Below, one piece after another: positions 15,629-24,115 of a stretch of 64,000 nt of DNA; position 1 is the first letter of the stretch; the number at the start of each line of letters is the position of its first letter. Position numbers and translations under genes: made by a program. This DNA is from Bacteroidota bacterium (GTDB lineage Bacteria > Bacteroidota > Bacteroidia > Flavobacteriales_D > Sanyastnellaceae): positions 1 through 64,000 of the forward strand of contig JAQCFW010000010.1 of NCBI GenBank assembly GCA_027619225.1. The letters run 5' to 3'. The notes below the pieces were generated by a model. The model did not search any database and had not been told where the DNA came from. It saw only the letters and a list, made by a program, of their open reading frames with translations.

Positions 15629-15973
15629 ATGTCATTTCACTTTGAAAACATACGAAAAGCAATTCACGCAATGTTAAACGACGTTGTGGAGCAGGGTTTC
15701 AAGCATTCTCTAGAGTTCCCAAATGACAGCGAGAGTGCGCACAAGATTATTGAAAACGCCAACACTTCTCTAACAGACATCGTAAATTTAGCCAGGAAGG
15801 ATAACCTAATTCCTAATGCCGATATAAAACAGGAGGCATTCAGGCACACCATTAAACAAGCGGAAAAGACAAGTCTTCAACTCTTATCCGAAATTCAATT
15901 CATGCGGAGGCGTCAAAATGTGACAATGCATCAATTGGAAAAGAGCGACTTGGTCTCAAGAAAACATCCCTAG
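15629..15973 (+). CDS. Small hypothetical protein
   Basis: This is a 114-residue soluble, mostly helical protein without signal peptide or membrane segment. It begins MSFHFENIRKAIHAMLNDVV and has a basic C-terminus (RRRQNVTMHQLEKSDLVSRK). No family is recognised. It follows the E1 gene by 44 bp on the same strand and is convergent with the next gene. The frame has normal codon use and a plausible ATG, so I take it as real. Its function is unknown. Confidence 0.5.
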   Translation: MSFHFENIRKAIHAMLNDVVEQGFKHSLEFPNDSESAHKIIENANTSLTDIVNLARKDNLIPNADIKQEAFRHTIKQAEKTSLQLLSEIQFMRRRQNVTMHQLEKSDLVSRKHP

Positions 15974-15999
15974 TGCGATTTGCACGCAGACAATTCTAG

Positions 16000-16587
16000 T
16001 TACTTTTTCGCCTTCGACCTGCGAGCCTGTCTAGCTGAAGAAGGAGATCCTCCACGTCCACCAACTGATGTTCTTGCTCCCCCACCCTTGATGGCATCTT
16101 CAACCATTTTAATGTCCTTCGCGAGAACTCCTTTTTTGTCTAAGCGCTTGGCATCCTTTAAAAGTATCGTCGCTTCGCGGACTTTGCGTTTCGCACTGGC
16201 ACAAACGGCGAGGTTCAATTTCGCAGCTGCCTCATCGTGCCCCTGACGAAGACCTAAACGCACTGCGTCCTTCAAAAACTTTTCCGCGACATTCATATTC
16301 TCCTCCATCGTTAAGCTTCCCATTAAAAAATTGTAGTATCCTCTTTGTCTAGGCCAAAGCTGATTTACTTTTATTCTTGCCAACCACTTCTTTGCTTCCG
16401 GCATCTTTTGCTGTCGAAGGTTGACGAACGCCATCACCATGCGCATGCTGCGAAGGGTGGTGAGGGTTAAGATGATTGTAAGGAAAGTCATCCCTATTGC
16501 GGAACCAATATGGTGTGTTGAATAGAGTTGAATTGTATACAATAAACTTGATAAAGCAATTAAAATTTTTATGAGTCTAGTAAGCAT
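16000..16587 (-). CDS. Membrane-anchored helical-repeat protein
   Basis: From the ATG at 16587 this gives 195 residues. There are two N-terminal membrane segments (LIKILIALSSLLYTI and IGMTFLTIILTLTTL). A cytoplasmic helical domain of TPR-like pairs follows (MPEAKKWLARIKVNQLWPRQ, NVAEKFLKDAVRLGLRQGHD, KVREATILLKDAKRLDKKGV). The tail is a Gly/Ser/Arg/Lys-rich basic sequence. A longer frame to 16755 would overlap the divergent ytxJ gene and is rejected. The function is unknown; the basic tail may bind nucleic acid or membrane lipids (inference). Confidence 0.6.
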   Translation of the reverse strand: MLTRLIKILIALSSLLYTIQLYSTHHIGSAIGMTFLTIILTLTTLRSMRMVMAFVNLRQQKMPEAKKWLARIKVNQLWPRQRGYYNFLMGSLTMEENMNVAEKFLKDAVRLGLRQGHDEAAAKLNLAVCASAKRKVREATILLKDAKRLDKKGVLAKDIKMVEDAIKGGGARTSVGGRGGSPSSARQARRSKAKK

Positions 16588-16633
16588 GGTCGGGTTTACC
16601 TTTGTAAATAATAGAAGCGCAAATTTAGTAAGT

Positions 16634-16969
16634 ATGAACTGGAAACACCTGACAAGCATCGATGATTTAGACAGTGCGATTGTATCTTCTAAAAACAGAA
16701 CCGTTGTTTTATTCAAACACAGCACCCGTTGCTCGATTAGTCGCATGGCTCTCAAGATGTTTGAGTCAGATTGGGATGAATCTTTGGCAGAAGTGGACGC
16801 TCACTTTCTGGATCTGTTAGAACACAGAGATATTAGTGCTGCCATCGCTGAGAAGGTTGGGGTTACTCACCAAAGCCCGCAAATGATCGTCCTTCAAGCC
16901 GGGAGACCTGTTCACCATGCGAACCACAGTTCAATAGATGCTGCTGATGTTAAGAAGCTCGTAGGATGA
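16634..16969 (+). CDS. ytxJ: YtxJ/BrxC-type bacilliredoxin
   Basis: This 111-residue thioredoxin-fold protein starts MNWKHLTSIDDLDSAI. It has the single-cysteine active site FKHSTRCSIS at about residue 27 and the cis-Pro region HQSPQMIVLQAGRPV. YtxJ (BrxC) is a monothiol bacilliredoxin that removes bacillithiol from proteins. The presence of bshC in this same window supports a bacillithiol system. The chosen ATG at 16634 lies 46 bp from the divergent membrane protein start. The longest frame starting at 16571 would overlap that gene. The stop overlaps the following vestigial frame by 4 bp. Confidence 0.82.
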   Translation: MNWKHLTSIDDLDSAIVSSKNRTVVLFKHSTRCSISRMALKMFESDWDESLAEVDAHFLDLLEHRDISAAIAEKVGVTHQSPQMIVLQAGRPVHHANHSSIDAADVKKLVG

Positions 16970-17049
16970 CTGTTCTTCGATTAAAAATCACCTTAGACAC
17001 AAAAGAGGATGTGTATCGTGAGATTGACGGTCTTGACGAACTTATGTAA
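16966..17049 (+). pseudogene. Vestigial pRiA4b ORF-3/TnpR-passenger-like N-terminus
   Basis: This 27-codon frame starts at an ATG overlapping the ytxJ stop and ends 10 bp before miaA. It encodes MTVLRLKITLDTKEDVYREI plus seven residues. The pattern resembles the first strand and turn of the pRiA4b ORF-3-like family (x-R-F-K-V-T-L-E-D-x-x-D-V-Y-R-E-I). Intact members are far longer, so only the first tenth or so remains, joined to a stop. It could still be translated as a leader peptide between ytxJ and miaA. Confidence 0.45.
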
Positions 17050-17059
17050 GATCTGAGGA

Positions 17060-17968
17060 ATGAAGCCGCTTCTAATATGCATCGTAGGACCAACAGCCGT
17101 GGGGAAAACTGACCTGGGGATTAAGGTTGCAAAAAACCTAAATACAGAGATTGTTAGCGCTGATTCTCGACAGATCTACAAAGGCATGTCGATCGGCACG
17201 GCAGCACCTACAGAGAAAGAATGCCATGGAGCCAAACATCACTTTGTAAACTTCTTAGACCCTTGGGAAACGTACAGCGCAGGAGATTTTGAAAGGGACG
17301 CGACCTTGTTTCTGTCAGAATTTTTTAGAAGCCACAAAGTAGCGGTAATGGTTGGCGGGTCCGGGCTTTACGTGAAAGGTGTCGTTGACGGGTTCGATCA
17401 TTTGCCCTCTGATGAAACCATACGAAAGGAATTAAACGCCAGGGTTGAATTAAATGGATTACAGTCTTTAGTTGAGGAACTCATTACGTTAGATCCAGAA
17501 ATGGCGAGCAACATGGATCTCCACAATACCCAAAGGGTAGTAAGAGCTCTTGAAGTGTGTCTTGGTTCTGGAAAAACCATGACCTCATTCCTCAACAACA
17601 CATCTACTGAAAGAGATTTCGACATCCTACAGGTTGGACTTGAGATGCCGCGGGCAGAGCTACATGACAGAATCGCAATGAGGACACAGTCGATGATAGA
17701 CGCTGGCTGGATCGCTGAGACCGAGAAACTCATTTCCTTCTCACAATACAATTCCTTAAGAACGTTAGGGTATAACGAGCTGTTCGCTTATTTAAAAGAG
17801 GAATGCTCATTGGGAGAGGCTCAGGAGAAAATTGTAATAAAAACAAGGCAATTTGCCAAGAGACAGATGACTTGGTTTAAAAAGGATGAACGGGTTGTTT
17901 GGTTTGAGAGCAAGAATGAGAATGAAGCCTTGGAGTACTGTTTAGAATTTGCATCGAAGTATGAATAA
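17060..17968 (+). CDS. miaA: tRNA dimethylallyltransferase
   Basis: This 302-residue enzyme adds a dimethylallyl group to N6 of A37 in tRNAs that read UNN codons. The P-loop GPTAVGKTDLGIKVA is at residues 9-23. Further motifs are SADSRQIYKGMSIGTAAPT (substrate tRNA A37 pocket), HHFVNFLDPWETYSAGDFER and GGSGLYVKGVVDG. The C-terminal TRQFAKRQMTWFKKD is a family signature that contacts tRNA. The length is typical. Its last 8 bp overlap the start of mutS2, so the two are translationally coupled. Confidence 0.95.
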   Translation: MKPLLICIVGPTAVGKTDLGIKVAKNLNTEIVSADSRQIYKGMSIGTAAPTEKECHGAKHHFVNFLDPWETYSAGDFERDATLFLSEFFRSHKVAVMVGGSGLYVKGVVDGFDHLPSDETIRKELNARVELNGLQSLVEELITLDPEMASNMDLHNTQRVVRALEVCLGSGKTMTSFLNNTSTERDFDILQVGLEMPRAELHDRIAMRTQSMIDAGWIAETEKLISFSQYNSLRTLGYNELFAYLKEECSLGEAQEKIVIKTRQFAKRQMTWFKKDERVVWFESKNENEALEYCLEFASKYE

Positions 17969-20048
17969 GGATCTTATGCTACACTTCGATGAGCAGGTAG
18001 CGTCTGACCTTGAATTCGATATTGTCCGTGCTATGCTTGCGGAAAAAGCCCTTCAGCCCACTGCTAAATCTAGAGCTCACGTGCTGGTCCCCCTAAGAAA
18101 TCGAAAGACCATTGTCAGGCTGCTACAAGAGACCGACGAGCTGCGAAGGATAAAAACTGAAGGAGAGAGTTTTCCAAGTCTCGAGTTTGAAGAAATGCCC
18201 GACGAGATTCGGATGTTAGAAATTCGAGATTCTGTCCTTTCCGAAGCGGCTTTCAATATAATATCTCGCGCTTCGAATACGGTCAATCAAATTATTCAAA
18301 GCCTGAAAGACAAAGAAAATAAATACCCTCGACTTCACCACGTAAAAAAGAACATCTACGATACGAAAGACCTCATCACCCCTATCGCTAAGGTGTTTAA
18401 CGCCAATGGGGAGATTTCTGACAAAGCCTCCCAAGCGCTCAACAACATCCGAGAAGAGATGACGGGTTTAAGACGTAAAACAAGTCAGAGCTTTAACAGG
18501 GTAATGAGAGACTTGCAAGCTAAAGGGATGCTTGCTGACATACGAGAGGGTTTCGTCAATGAAAGAAGAGCCTTGGCTGTAGAGAGCACGTACAAGAGGC
18601 GTGTGAACGGAAACGTGCTGGGATCATCAAACACAGGAACCATCACGTTTATAGAACCCGCTGTGGTAGTGCCGTTAAATCACGAGCTTGAAATCCTTCG
18701 CGATGATGAGCGCAAGGAGATGAGACGTATTTTAAAAGATCTCACGAAAATAGTAAGAGCTCACCTTCCACTAATACGTCTTTACTCTCAGACGTTAATT
18801 GAATTTGACTGGATTCAGGCCCGTGCAAAATTAGCGATAGACTTAAAAGCATACTTGCCTGGGCTGCCTAATAAAACAGGCCTACATTTTATAAAGGCCT
18901 TTCATCCGCTGCTTGTAAAGACGAACGAAATCCTCGGGATAAACACCCATCCCCAAACCATAGAACTCTCTAAAGAAGGGCGACTTCTGGTCATCTCTGG
19001 TCCTAACGCCGGCGGAAAAAGCATTACCCTAAAAACAGTAGGCCTACTTCAAGTCATGTTTCAATCGGGGTTACTTATCCCCGTCTCCCCTGCTTCTGAA
19101 GTAGGTTTTTTCGATTCCATCCTCACAGACATAGGAGACAACCAAAGCATTGAAAATCAACTAAGCACCTATAGTTACCGGCTTGGACGCATGAAGCATT
19201 TCCTCGAGGTTTCTGACAACAAATCTCTGCTGTTGTTAGATGAGTTTGGCACAGGTTCGGACCCGGAACTGGGAGGCGCACTTGCGGAAGTGTTCTTTGA
19301 GGAGCTTTATAAAAGAGGTGTTTCCGGCGTAATTACCACCCATTACGCGAACATCAAGTCTAGAGCTGCCGAGCTGCCTCACGCGATAAACGCTTCAATG
19401 CTATTCGACAGAGACACACTTGCCCCGCTTTTTAAGTTACATATAGGCCAACCTGGATCCTCCTTTACTTTCGAGGTAGCAGAAATGATCGGGATTCCAC
19501 AAGCGATCATTACACGTGCAAAAACAAAGCTAGACAAACGTAAAGTGGAGCTTGATGCATTGATGGGCGATCTTCAAAAGGAGAAGGGAAAGATTGCAAA
19601 ACTTGCGAATAGACAACTAAGGGCTGAAGTTGATGCACAGAAGTTGTCCCTAGAAGCGAGTAAAATTAAATCTCAGTTTTCAGAAAAAAATACGGCTCTA
19701 AATAAGGCTACAGAAGAGAATAACAAAGAACTTTCTCTTGGAAAAAAAATGAATCAGTTTATCTCACGATTTAAGCCTGGCACAAAAAACAAAGAGTTGC
19801 TTGAGGAAATCTTGAAGCTTTTAGCTGTTGAAACGGCAAGGAAGAACAAAACCTCAGCAAAACCTGCCGATGCGGTGAAACGCAGACCCAATCACAGATC
19901 AAATGAGATCAAAGTCGGATCGGTTGTGAAACTTCGAAGTGGAAAGGAAAAAGGTGATGTACTTTCTTTACAAGGCAAAAACGCCACCGTACTGTTCGGA
20001 GCCTTTAAAACCCGTGTGAAAATTGAAAAACTGTCTTTGGTGAAGTAG
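17961..20048 (+). CDS. MutS2-like ATPase lacking the Smr domain
   Basis: This protein has 695 residues from the ATG at 17961. It has the MutS2 clamp/lever helices, then Walker A GPNAGGKSITLKTVG, SxxD region DIGDNQSIENQLSTYS, Walker B LLLDEFGTGSDP and TTHYANIKSRA. A long coiled coil follows (about 530-620), then a small KOW-like end (GSVVKLRSGKEKGDVLSLQG). MutS2 proteins act in recombination control or ribosome-collision rescue rather than mismatch repair. The C-terminal Smr nuclease domain of the classical family is absent, as in some Bacteroidota members. Coupled to miaA by an 8-bp overlap. Confidence 0.88.
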   Translation: MNKDLMLHFDEQVASDLEFDIVRAMLAEKALQPTAKSRAHVLVPLRNRKTIVRLLQETDELRRIKTEGESFPSLEFEEMPDEIRMLEIRDSVLSEAAFNIISRASNTVNQIIQSLKDKENKYPRLHHVKKNIYDTKDLITPIAKVFNANGEISDKASQALNNIREEMTGLRRKTSQSFNRVMRDLQAKGMLADIREGFVNERRALAVESTYKRRVNGNVLGSSNTGTITFIEPAVVVPLNHELEILRDDERKEMRRILKDLTKIVRAHLPLIRLYSQTLIEFDWIQARAKLAIDLKAYLPGLPNKTGLHFIKAFHPLLVKTNEILGINTHPQTIELSKEGRLLVISGPNAGGKSITLKTVGLLQVMFQSGLLIPVSPASEVGFFDSILTDIGDNQSIENQLSTYSYRLGRMKHFLEVSDNKSLLLLDEFGTGSDPELGGALAEVFFEELYKRGVSGVITTHYANIKSRAAELPHAINASMLFDRDTLAPLFKLHIGQPGSSFTFEVAEMIGIPQAIITRAKTKLDKRKVELDALMGDLQKEKGKIAKLANRQLRAEVDAQKLSLEASKIKSQFSEKNTALNKATEENNKELSLGKKMNQFISRFKPGTKNKELLEEILKLLAVETARKNKTSAKPADAVKRRPNHRSNEIKVGSVVKLRSGKEKGDVLSLQGKNATVLFGAFKTRVKIEKLSLVK

Positions 20049-20063
20049 TCAGAACCGCAAAGG

Positions 20064-21734
20064 TTACTCAACGATCAACTTCATCGTAGAAGAAGTCCCA
20101 TCGGGCGTTCTCACTGTTAAGTAATGAAGCCCTTTGGAAATCTGCCTCACACTCACCATCATTGTTTGCTGAAATACAGAAGGGATTATAGACTCCTCCA
20201 ATCGTCCAAGTGTATCATATATACGAAGTTCCGACAGTGTAGCCCCTGCAGGCATTTGAATTTGGATTCTGTCGAAAGCAGGGTTTGGACTAAACGACCA
20301 ACCCTTTTCTTCAAGGATCATTCCTTGTATTTCTGTGGCCGAGCAAGCCCCGAAATTACCACATGGCTGATCGCCCTCACCTACATAAGAACCGTATATA
20401 ATTTCCTGACCGGAACCTGAAGGATCTAAGAAATTATCTAGATGCTGAGAAGATGGAATGGGATTTGCTCCATCCCAGTGGTAGCTCATCTTACCGTAAA
20501 AGTCAGGCTGATTGGGGCCCGTTCCATTCCCTGCTCCTCCTGCTGCACAAGCAGAAAGACCTGAGCTTAAAGTACCCACAATTTGGTGATTCTCTGAGAA
20601 AATTGGAGATCCCGATGAACCTCCTTCTGTGACTCCATGATTTGTTGCTGTAGCTTCCCAGTAAACCCTCCAGTGTGAACCCGCTGAACCAAGTGAATAG
20701 GATGTTAAAGGATTTGTATATGTGGATATTTTCTTTCTATCTCCAGCAGGATGGTGAATCCCTACTCCAGAATGGCCCGTTTCTCCTGAAGCATCAAATC
20801 CAGCATAAAACGGATTCCAGCTAGCTGGTATAAGATCTTCTACCTCAACGAGTAGAAAGTCTGATCCACTAAAACTTTGACTCGTAGCATCATCGCTATT
20901 TGAGAGAGGAATAACGCCTGTTCGAGTGTGTGAGTTGATGGAAACCGTACTATCACATACTAAATACTCATAGTTATACTGAACCTTAAAGAAAGCCCAT
21001 TCATTTTCTTCAACAGCGTCCGCACAGTGAAAAGCACTTAGTAGCAATTGTCGGCAATCGCGCTCAGTGTTGTTGACCATCGCACCCGAGCAGAAGTAAA
21101 TTCCACCATTTTGAGTTATTCTCAACTTAACAACAGCATCTCGTTCACACTGCCACGAATCACCTTCTGGACACATCACATCAACCTCACAATCTTCTGA
21201 CCCTCTTTCTAGATTCCTAGCAAAGAAACCCACACCCATTATACCTAATCGAGCTGAACCCACAGCATTCGTGGGTTGGTGATAGATGATTTTTATCACA
21301 GACCCTGGGATATCTCCACTTACCCAACGTCCGTGAGCGTTATTCTCACTCGCATCGACAGGTCCCTCATTATAAATCACATCAAAAGCTCCATCCGGAG
21401 ATTCAAAGAACAACTCCCCACCCACTGGAATATGGAAATCATCGAAATACACACACATCCCCAACGCCTCAGCGGCCTCTATTTCTAACTCATAAACGGT
21501 TAATCCATCCAACATAACTTCATAAGAAGCCTCTTCGAAGAAGTCAAAGCCATGTTCTACAATTACACCCGTCAAATCCTTTCCAATACTAAAGGCTTCA
21601 TGCTCCATTCTTGTTATCACCTCATCTAAAGTTGGTGCATCAACAACGATTCTTTGAGCAGTTGCAATATTTGCAAAAGCCTGAATTGACACGACAAGCA
21701 ACGCGAGGGCGAATGTTTTCATTTTCATCCGCAC
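20064..21734 (-). CDS. Secreted lysyl-endopeptidase-like serine protease with T9SS sorting domain
   Basis: This 556-residue protein has a signal peptide (MKTFALALLVVSIQAFANIATAQ) and a propeptide-like N-domain to about residue 185. A trypsin-fold catalytic domain follows with His in LLLSAFHCAD, Asp likely in SGSDFLLVEVED and Ser in GVTEGGSSGSPIFSENHQIVG, arranged as in Achromobacter protease I. The last 80 residues (FSPNPAFDRIQIQMPAG ... LRIYDTLGRLEES ... GLHYLTVRTPDG) are a type-A T9SS sorting domain. The protein is expected outside the cell or on its surface, cleaving proteins for nutrition. Start candidates are Met1, Met3 or Met5. Confidence 0.85.
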   Translation of the reverse strand: MRMKMKTFALALLVVSIQAFANIATAQRIVVDAPTLDEVITRMEHEAFSIGKDLTGVIVEHGFDFFEEASYEVMLDGLTVYELEIEAAEALGMCVYFDDFHIPVGGELFFESPDGAFDVIYNEGPVDASENNAHGRWVSGDIPGSVIKIIYHQPTNAVGSARLGIMGVGFFARNLERGSEDCEVDVMCPEGDSWQCERDAVVKLRITQNGGIYFCSGAMVNNTERDCRQLLLSAFHCADAVEENEWAFFKVQYNYEYLVCDSTVSINSHTRTGVIPLSNSDDATSQSFSGSDFLLVEVEDLIPASWNPFYAGFDASGETGHSGVGIHHPAGDRKKISTYTNPLTSYSLGSAGSHWRVYWEATATNHGVTEGGSSGSPIFSENHQIVGTLSSGLSACAAGGAGNGTGPNQPDFYGKMSYHWDGANPIPSSQHLDNFLDPSGSGQEIIYGSYVGEGDQPCGNFGACSATEIQGMILEEKGWSFSPNPAFDRIQIQMPAGATLSELRIYDTLGRLEESIIPSVFQQTMMVSVRQISKGLHYLTVRTPDGTSSTMKLIVE

Positions 21735-21800
21735 AAGATACCTGAGAATTTGGCAAAAATTGACTTTTCAATTAATATCAATTTCATACCTTGTACCTCG

Positions 21801-23432
21801 ATGAAAAAACTGAACTCACTCACTCTTTTATTGGCACTTTCGGCCATCGTTTTCCTTCCGACTTCCTCTTTAGCCCAAAACTCAACACAGGCTGCCACCA
21901 AGAAATTTGGCACCCTACTCAACATGCTTGACCGGTTATATGTCGACAGTGTGGACATGGATGAACTCGTCGAAGTCGCGATCACAAAGATGCTGGAAGA
22001 GCTTGACCCCCACTCTATTTATTTATCTGAAGAAGATCTGAGAGAGGCAAACGAACCACTCGATGGGAGTTTTGAAGGCGTGGGCGTTCAGTTTAACATC
22101 TTCAAAGACACCATTATGGTTGTCTCCCCTATCACGGGAGGTCCCTCGGAGAGATTAGGCATCAGAGCGGGAGATAGAATTGTACAAGTTGAAGAGGAGT
22201 ACGTAGCAGGTGTTGGCGTCACTAACAAAGACGTTATAAGGTTGTTAAAAGGACCTAAAGGATCTCTGGTCAAGGTCTTTATCAAGCGCGATGGCGAAAG
22301 AGATCTGTTAGAATTTAATATAGAGCGTGATAAAATTCCAATATTCAGCGTAATGGCCGCACATATGATTGACGATGAGATTGGATACATTAAGGTCAGT
22401 CGTTTCGCAAAAACTACACTCGAAGAACTCAGAAGTGCCCTCGAAGAACTCAACTCTAAAGGCATGCAGGATCTTATACTCGACCTTCAAGGCAACGGTG
22501 GCGGAATGCTCCGGACGGCGATTAACATGTCTGACGAATTTTTGACAGATGATAAGCTCATCGTTTACACTGAGGGGAGAGCCTTCCCCCGTGAAGACAC
22601 CTTCACATCCTATGAGGGACTGTTCGAAAGCGGCCGGTTGGTCATTTTAATGGATGGTGGGTCAGCTTCTGCAAGCGAAATCGTGGCTGGGGCTGTTCAG
22701 GATTGGGATAGAGGACTCATCGTAGGTCGACGGTCTTTCGGAAAAGGCTTGGTCCAAAGGCCAATTAATCTCGGTGACGGTTCTGCAATCAGAATGACTG
22801 TACAGAAATACTACACACCAGCCGGAAGATGTATCCAGAAATCATACGAAGAAGGTGTAGAAGCCTACAGATTAGAAAAATACGAAAGGTTTGAAAGTGG
22901 GGAATTGCTTTCAATCGACTCTTTAGACCTTCCAGACTCACTGAAATACTACTCACGCATTAAAAACCGTACGGTATATGGAGGAGGAGGAATCATCCCA
23001 GATGTTTTCGTTCCTATAGATACAACCTCAAACAGTGAATCTTTTAGGATACTACTTCGCAAGGGGCTTATGAGTAGATATGCTCTTGAATTCGTAGATA
23101 ACAACAGGACCAGCATTGAAAGCGACTATCCCACTGAAGATGACTTTGTAGCTCACTTCTCAGTTTCTGAAAGTGAGATTGAAAAGTTTAAGGTTTGGGC
23201 TGAAAGCCAAGGAACGGAAGAAAGCCCCATCGTTATTTCTGAAGAAGACTGGACTGTTTCTGGGGATGCTATCATACTAAGGCTCAAAGCTTTTATGGGC
23301 AGAGATGTTTATGATCAATCTACTTTTTATAGAATAATAGGAGGTCTGAACGAATCGCTACAGGAGGCCGTTAAGATCCTTAAAGACGGAACGTTTGAGA
23401 AAAGCAATTTGGCCCACAGAACGTTTAAATAA
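21801..23432 (+). CDS. S41-family C-terminal processing protease
   Basis: This protein has 543 residues from the ATG at 21801, which gives a proper signal peptide (MKKLNSLTLLLALSAIVFLP). A PDZ domain at about 75-155 contains EGVGVQFNIFKDTIMVVSP. The S41 core has LILDLQGNGGGML, the catalytic serine in MDGGSASASEIVAGAVQDW and lysine in RRSFGKGLVQRP. CtpA-type periplasmic proteases trim or degrade envelope proteins. It is divergent from the T9SS protease gene with a 66-bp gap. The following lipoprotein gene is 80 bp away behind its own promoter-like box. Confidence 0.9.
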   Translation: MKKLNSLTLLLALSAIVFLPTSSLAQNSTQAATKKFGTLLNMLDRLYVDSVDMDELVEVAITKMLEELDPHSIYLSEEDLREANEPLDGSFEGVGVQFNIFKDTIMVVSPITGGPSERLGIRAGDRIVQVEEEYVAGVGVTNKDVIRLLKGPKGSLVKVFIKRDGERDLLEFNIERDKIPIFSVMAAHMIDDEIGYIKVSRFAKTTLEELRSALEELNSKGMQDLILDLQGNGGGMLRTAINMSDEFLTDDKLIVYTEGRAFPREDTFTSYEGLFESGRLVILMDGGSASASEIVAGAVQDWDRGLIVGRRSFGKGLVQRPINLGDGSAIRMTVQKYYTPAGRCIQKSYEEGVEAYRLEKYERFESGELLSIDSLDLPDSLKYYSRIKNRTVYGGGGIIPDVFVPIDTTSNSESFRILLRKGLMSRYALEFVDNNRTSIESDYPTEDDFVAHFSVSESEIEKFKVWAESQGTEESPIVISEEDWTVSGDAIILRLKAFMGRDVYDQSTFYRIIGGLNESLQEAVKILKDGTFEKSNLAHRTFK

Positions 23433-23461
23433 TTGAATTACATTATAAGTGTATTTATTCT

Positions 23462-23469
23462 TATTTTTG
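23462..23469 (+). promoter_or_regulatory. -7 promoter box of DUF1573 lipoprotein gene
   Basis: TATTTTTG matches the Bacteroidota -7 consensus TAnnTTTG and lies 43 bp before the start codon in a very AT-rich leader. A TTG at 23433-23435 is the nearest -33 candidate, but its spacing of about 26 bp is longer than usual. Confidence 0.45.
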
Positions 23470-23512
23470 CACTCCTACTTTAAAATTAGAAATTAAACAA
23501 TAAATATATAAT

Positions 23513-24037
23513 ATGTCTAGACTAACACTAGTTGCAGCAATTATCGTCTCTACCCTCCTATTCTCATGTGGAGCAGACGAAACATCTAACTCTAAACCTA
23601 TCGATGACAGTGGTAGTGACAAAACTGAAGTGGGTGATCCACCAGTAAACGCAAAGCCGGAACAATTTGACCCAGCTAAAAAGGAAGTTCAAGAGCCTGC
23701 TGGACCATTAACTGGAATTTCTTTCAACGAGTACGAGCACGATTTCGGTATTATGGACGAAGGTGATGTTGTAACATACGACTTCAAATTCACGAACACT
23801 GGAGCTGAACCACTCATCTTAGATAAGTGTAAAGGATCATGTGGCTGTACGGTTCCACAATGTCCTAAGACCCCTATCGCTCCAGGAGAGACGGGCTCTA
23901 TCGAAGTGAAGTTCAACTCTAAAGGAAAGAAGAACCAACAGACAAAAACGGTGACTGTTACTGCCAACACAGATCCAGTACAGACGATCCTAACAATTAA
24001 GGCTAACGTTACACCTGCTCCTGCTCCTGCAGAGTAA
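23513..24037 (+). CDS. DUF1573 lipoprotein
   Basis: This 174-residue protein has a lipoprotein signal (TLLFSCGADE; lipobox Cys19). A low-complexity Asp/Lys/Pro linker leads to a DUF1573 Ig-like domain at about 75-165: ISFNEYEHDFGIMDEGDVVTY, then FTNTGAEPLIL, CKGSCGCTVPQCPKTPIAPG and NTDPVQTILTIKANV. DUF1573 proteins are common periplasmic or outer-membrane lipoproteins in Bacteroidota with no defined role. The strong leader and the good terminator right after it suggest a highly expressed single-gene transcript. It ends in a repeated Pro-Ala tail. Confidence 0.88.
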   Translation: MSRLTLVAAIIVSTLLFSCGADETSNSKPIDDSGSDKTEVGDPPVNAKPEQFDPAKKEVQEPAGPLTGISFNEYEHDFGIMDEGDVVTYDFKFTNTGAEPLILDKCKGSCGCTVPQCPKTPIAPGETGSIEVKFNSKGKKNQQTKTVTVTANTDPVQTILTIKANVTPAPAPAE

Positions 24038-24052
24038 TCGCATTGAAACTAT

Positions 24053-24088
24053 AAAAAAAGGGAGGCCAATTGTGGTCTCCCTTTTTTT
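24053..24088 (+). terminator. Rho-independent terminator after DUF1573 gene
   Basis: A run of A is followed by GGGAGGCCA, a 4-nt loop ATTG, TGGTCTCCC and a run of seven T. The 9-bp stem has one G-U pair. The A-run makes it work in both directions, serving the convergent SirB1-like gene as well. Confidence 0.9.
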
Positions 24089-24115
24089 GTGATCGAGTTT
24101 TAATGTAATCTTAGG

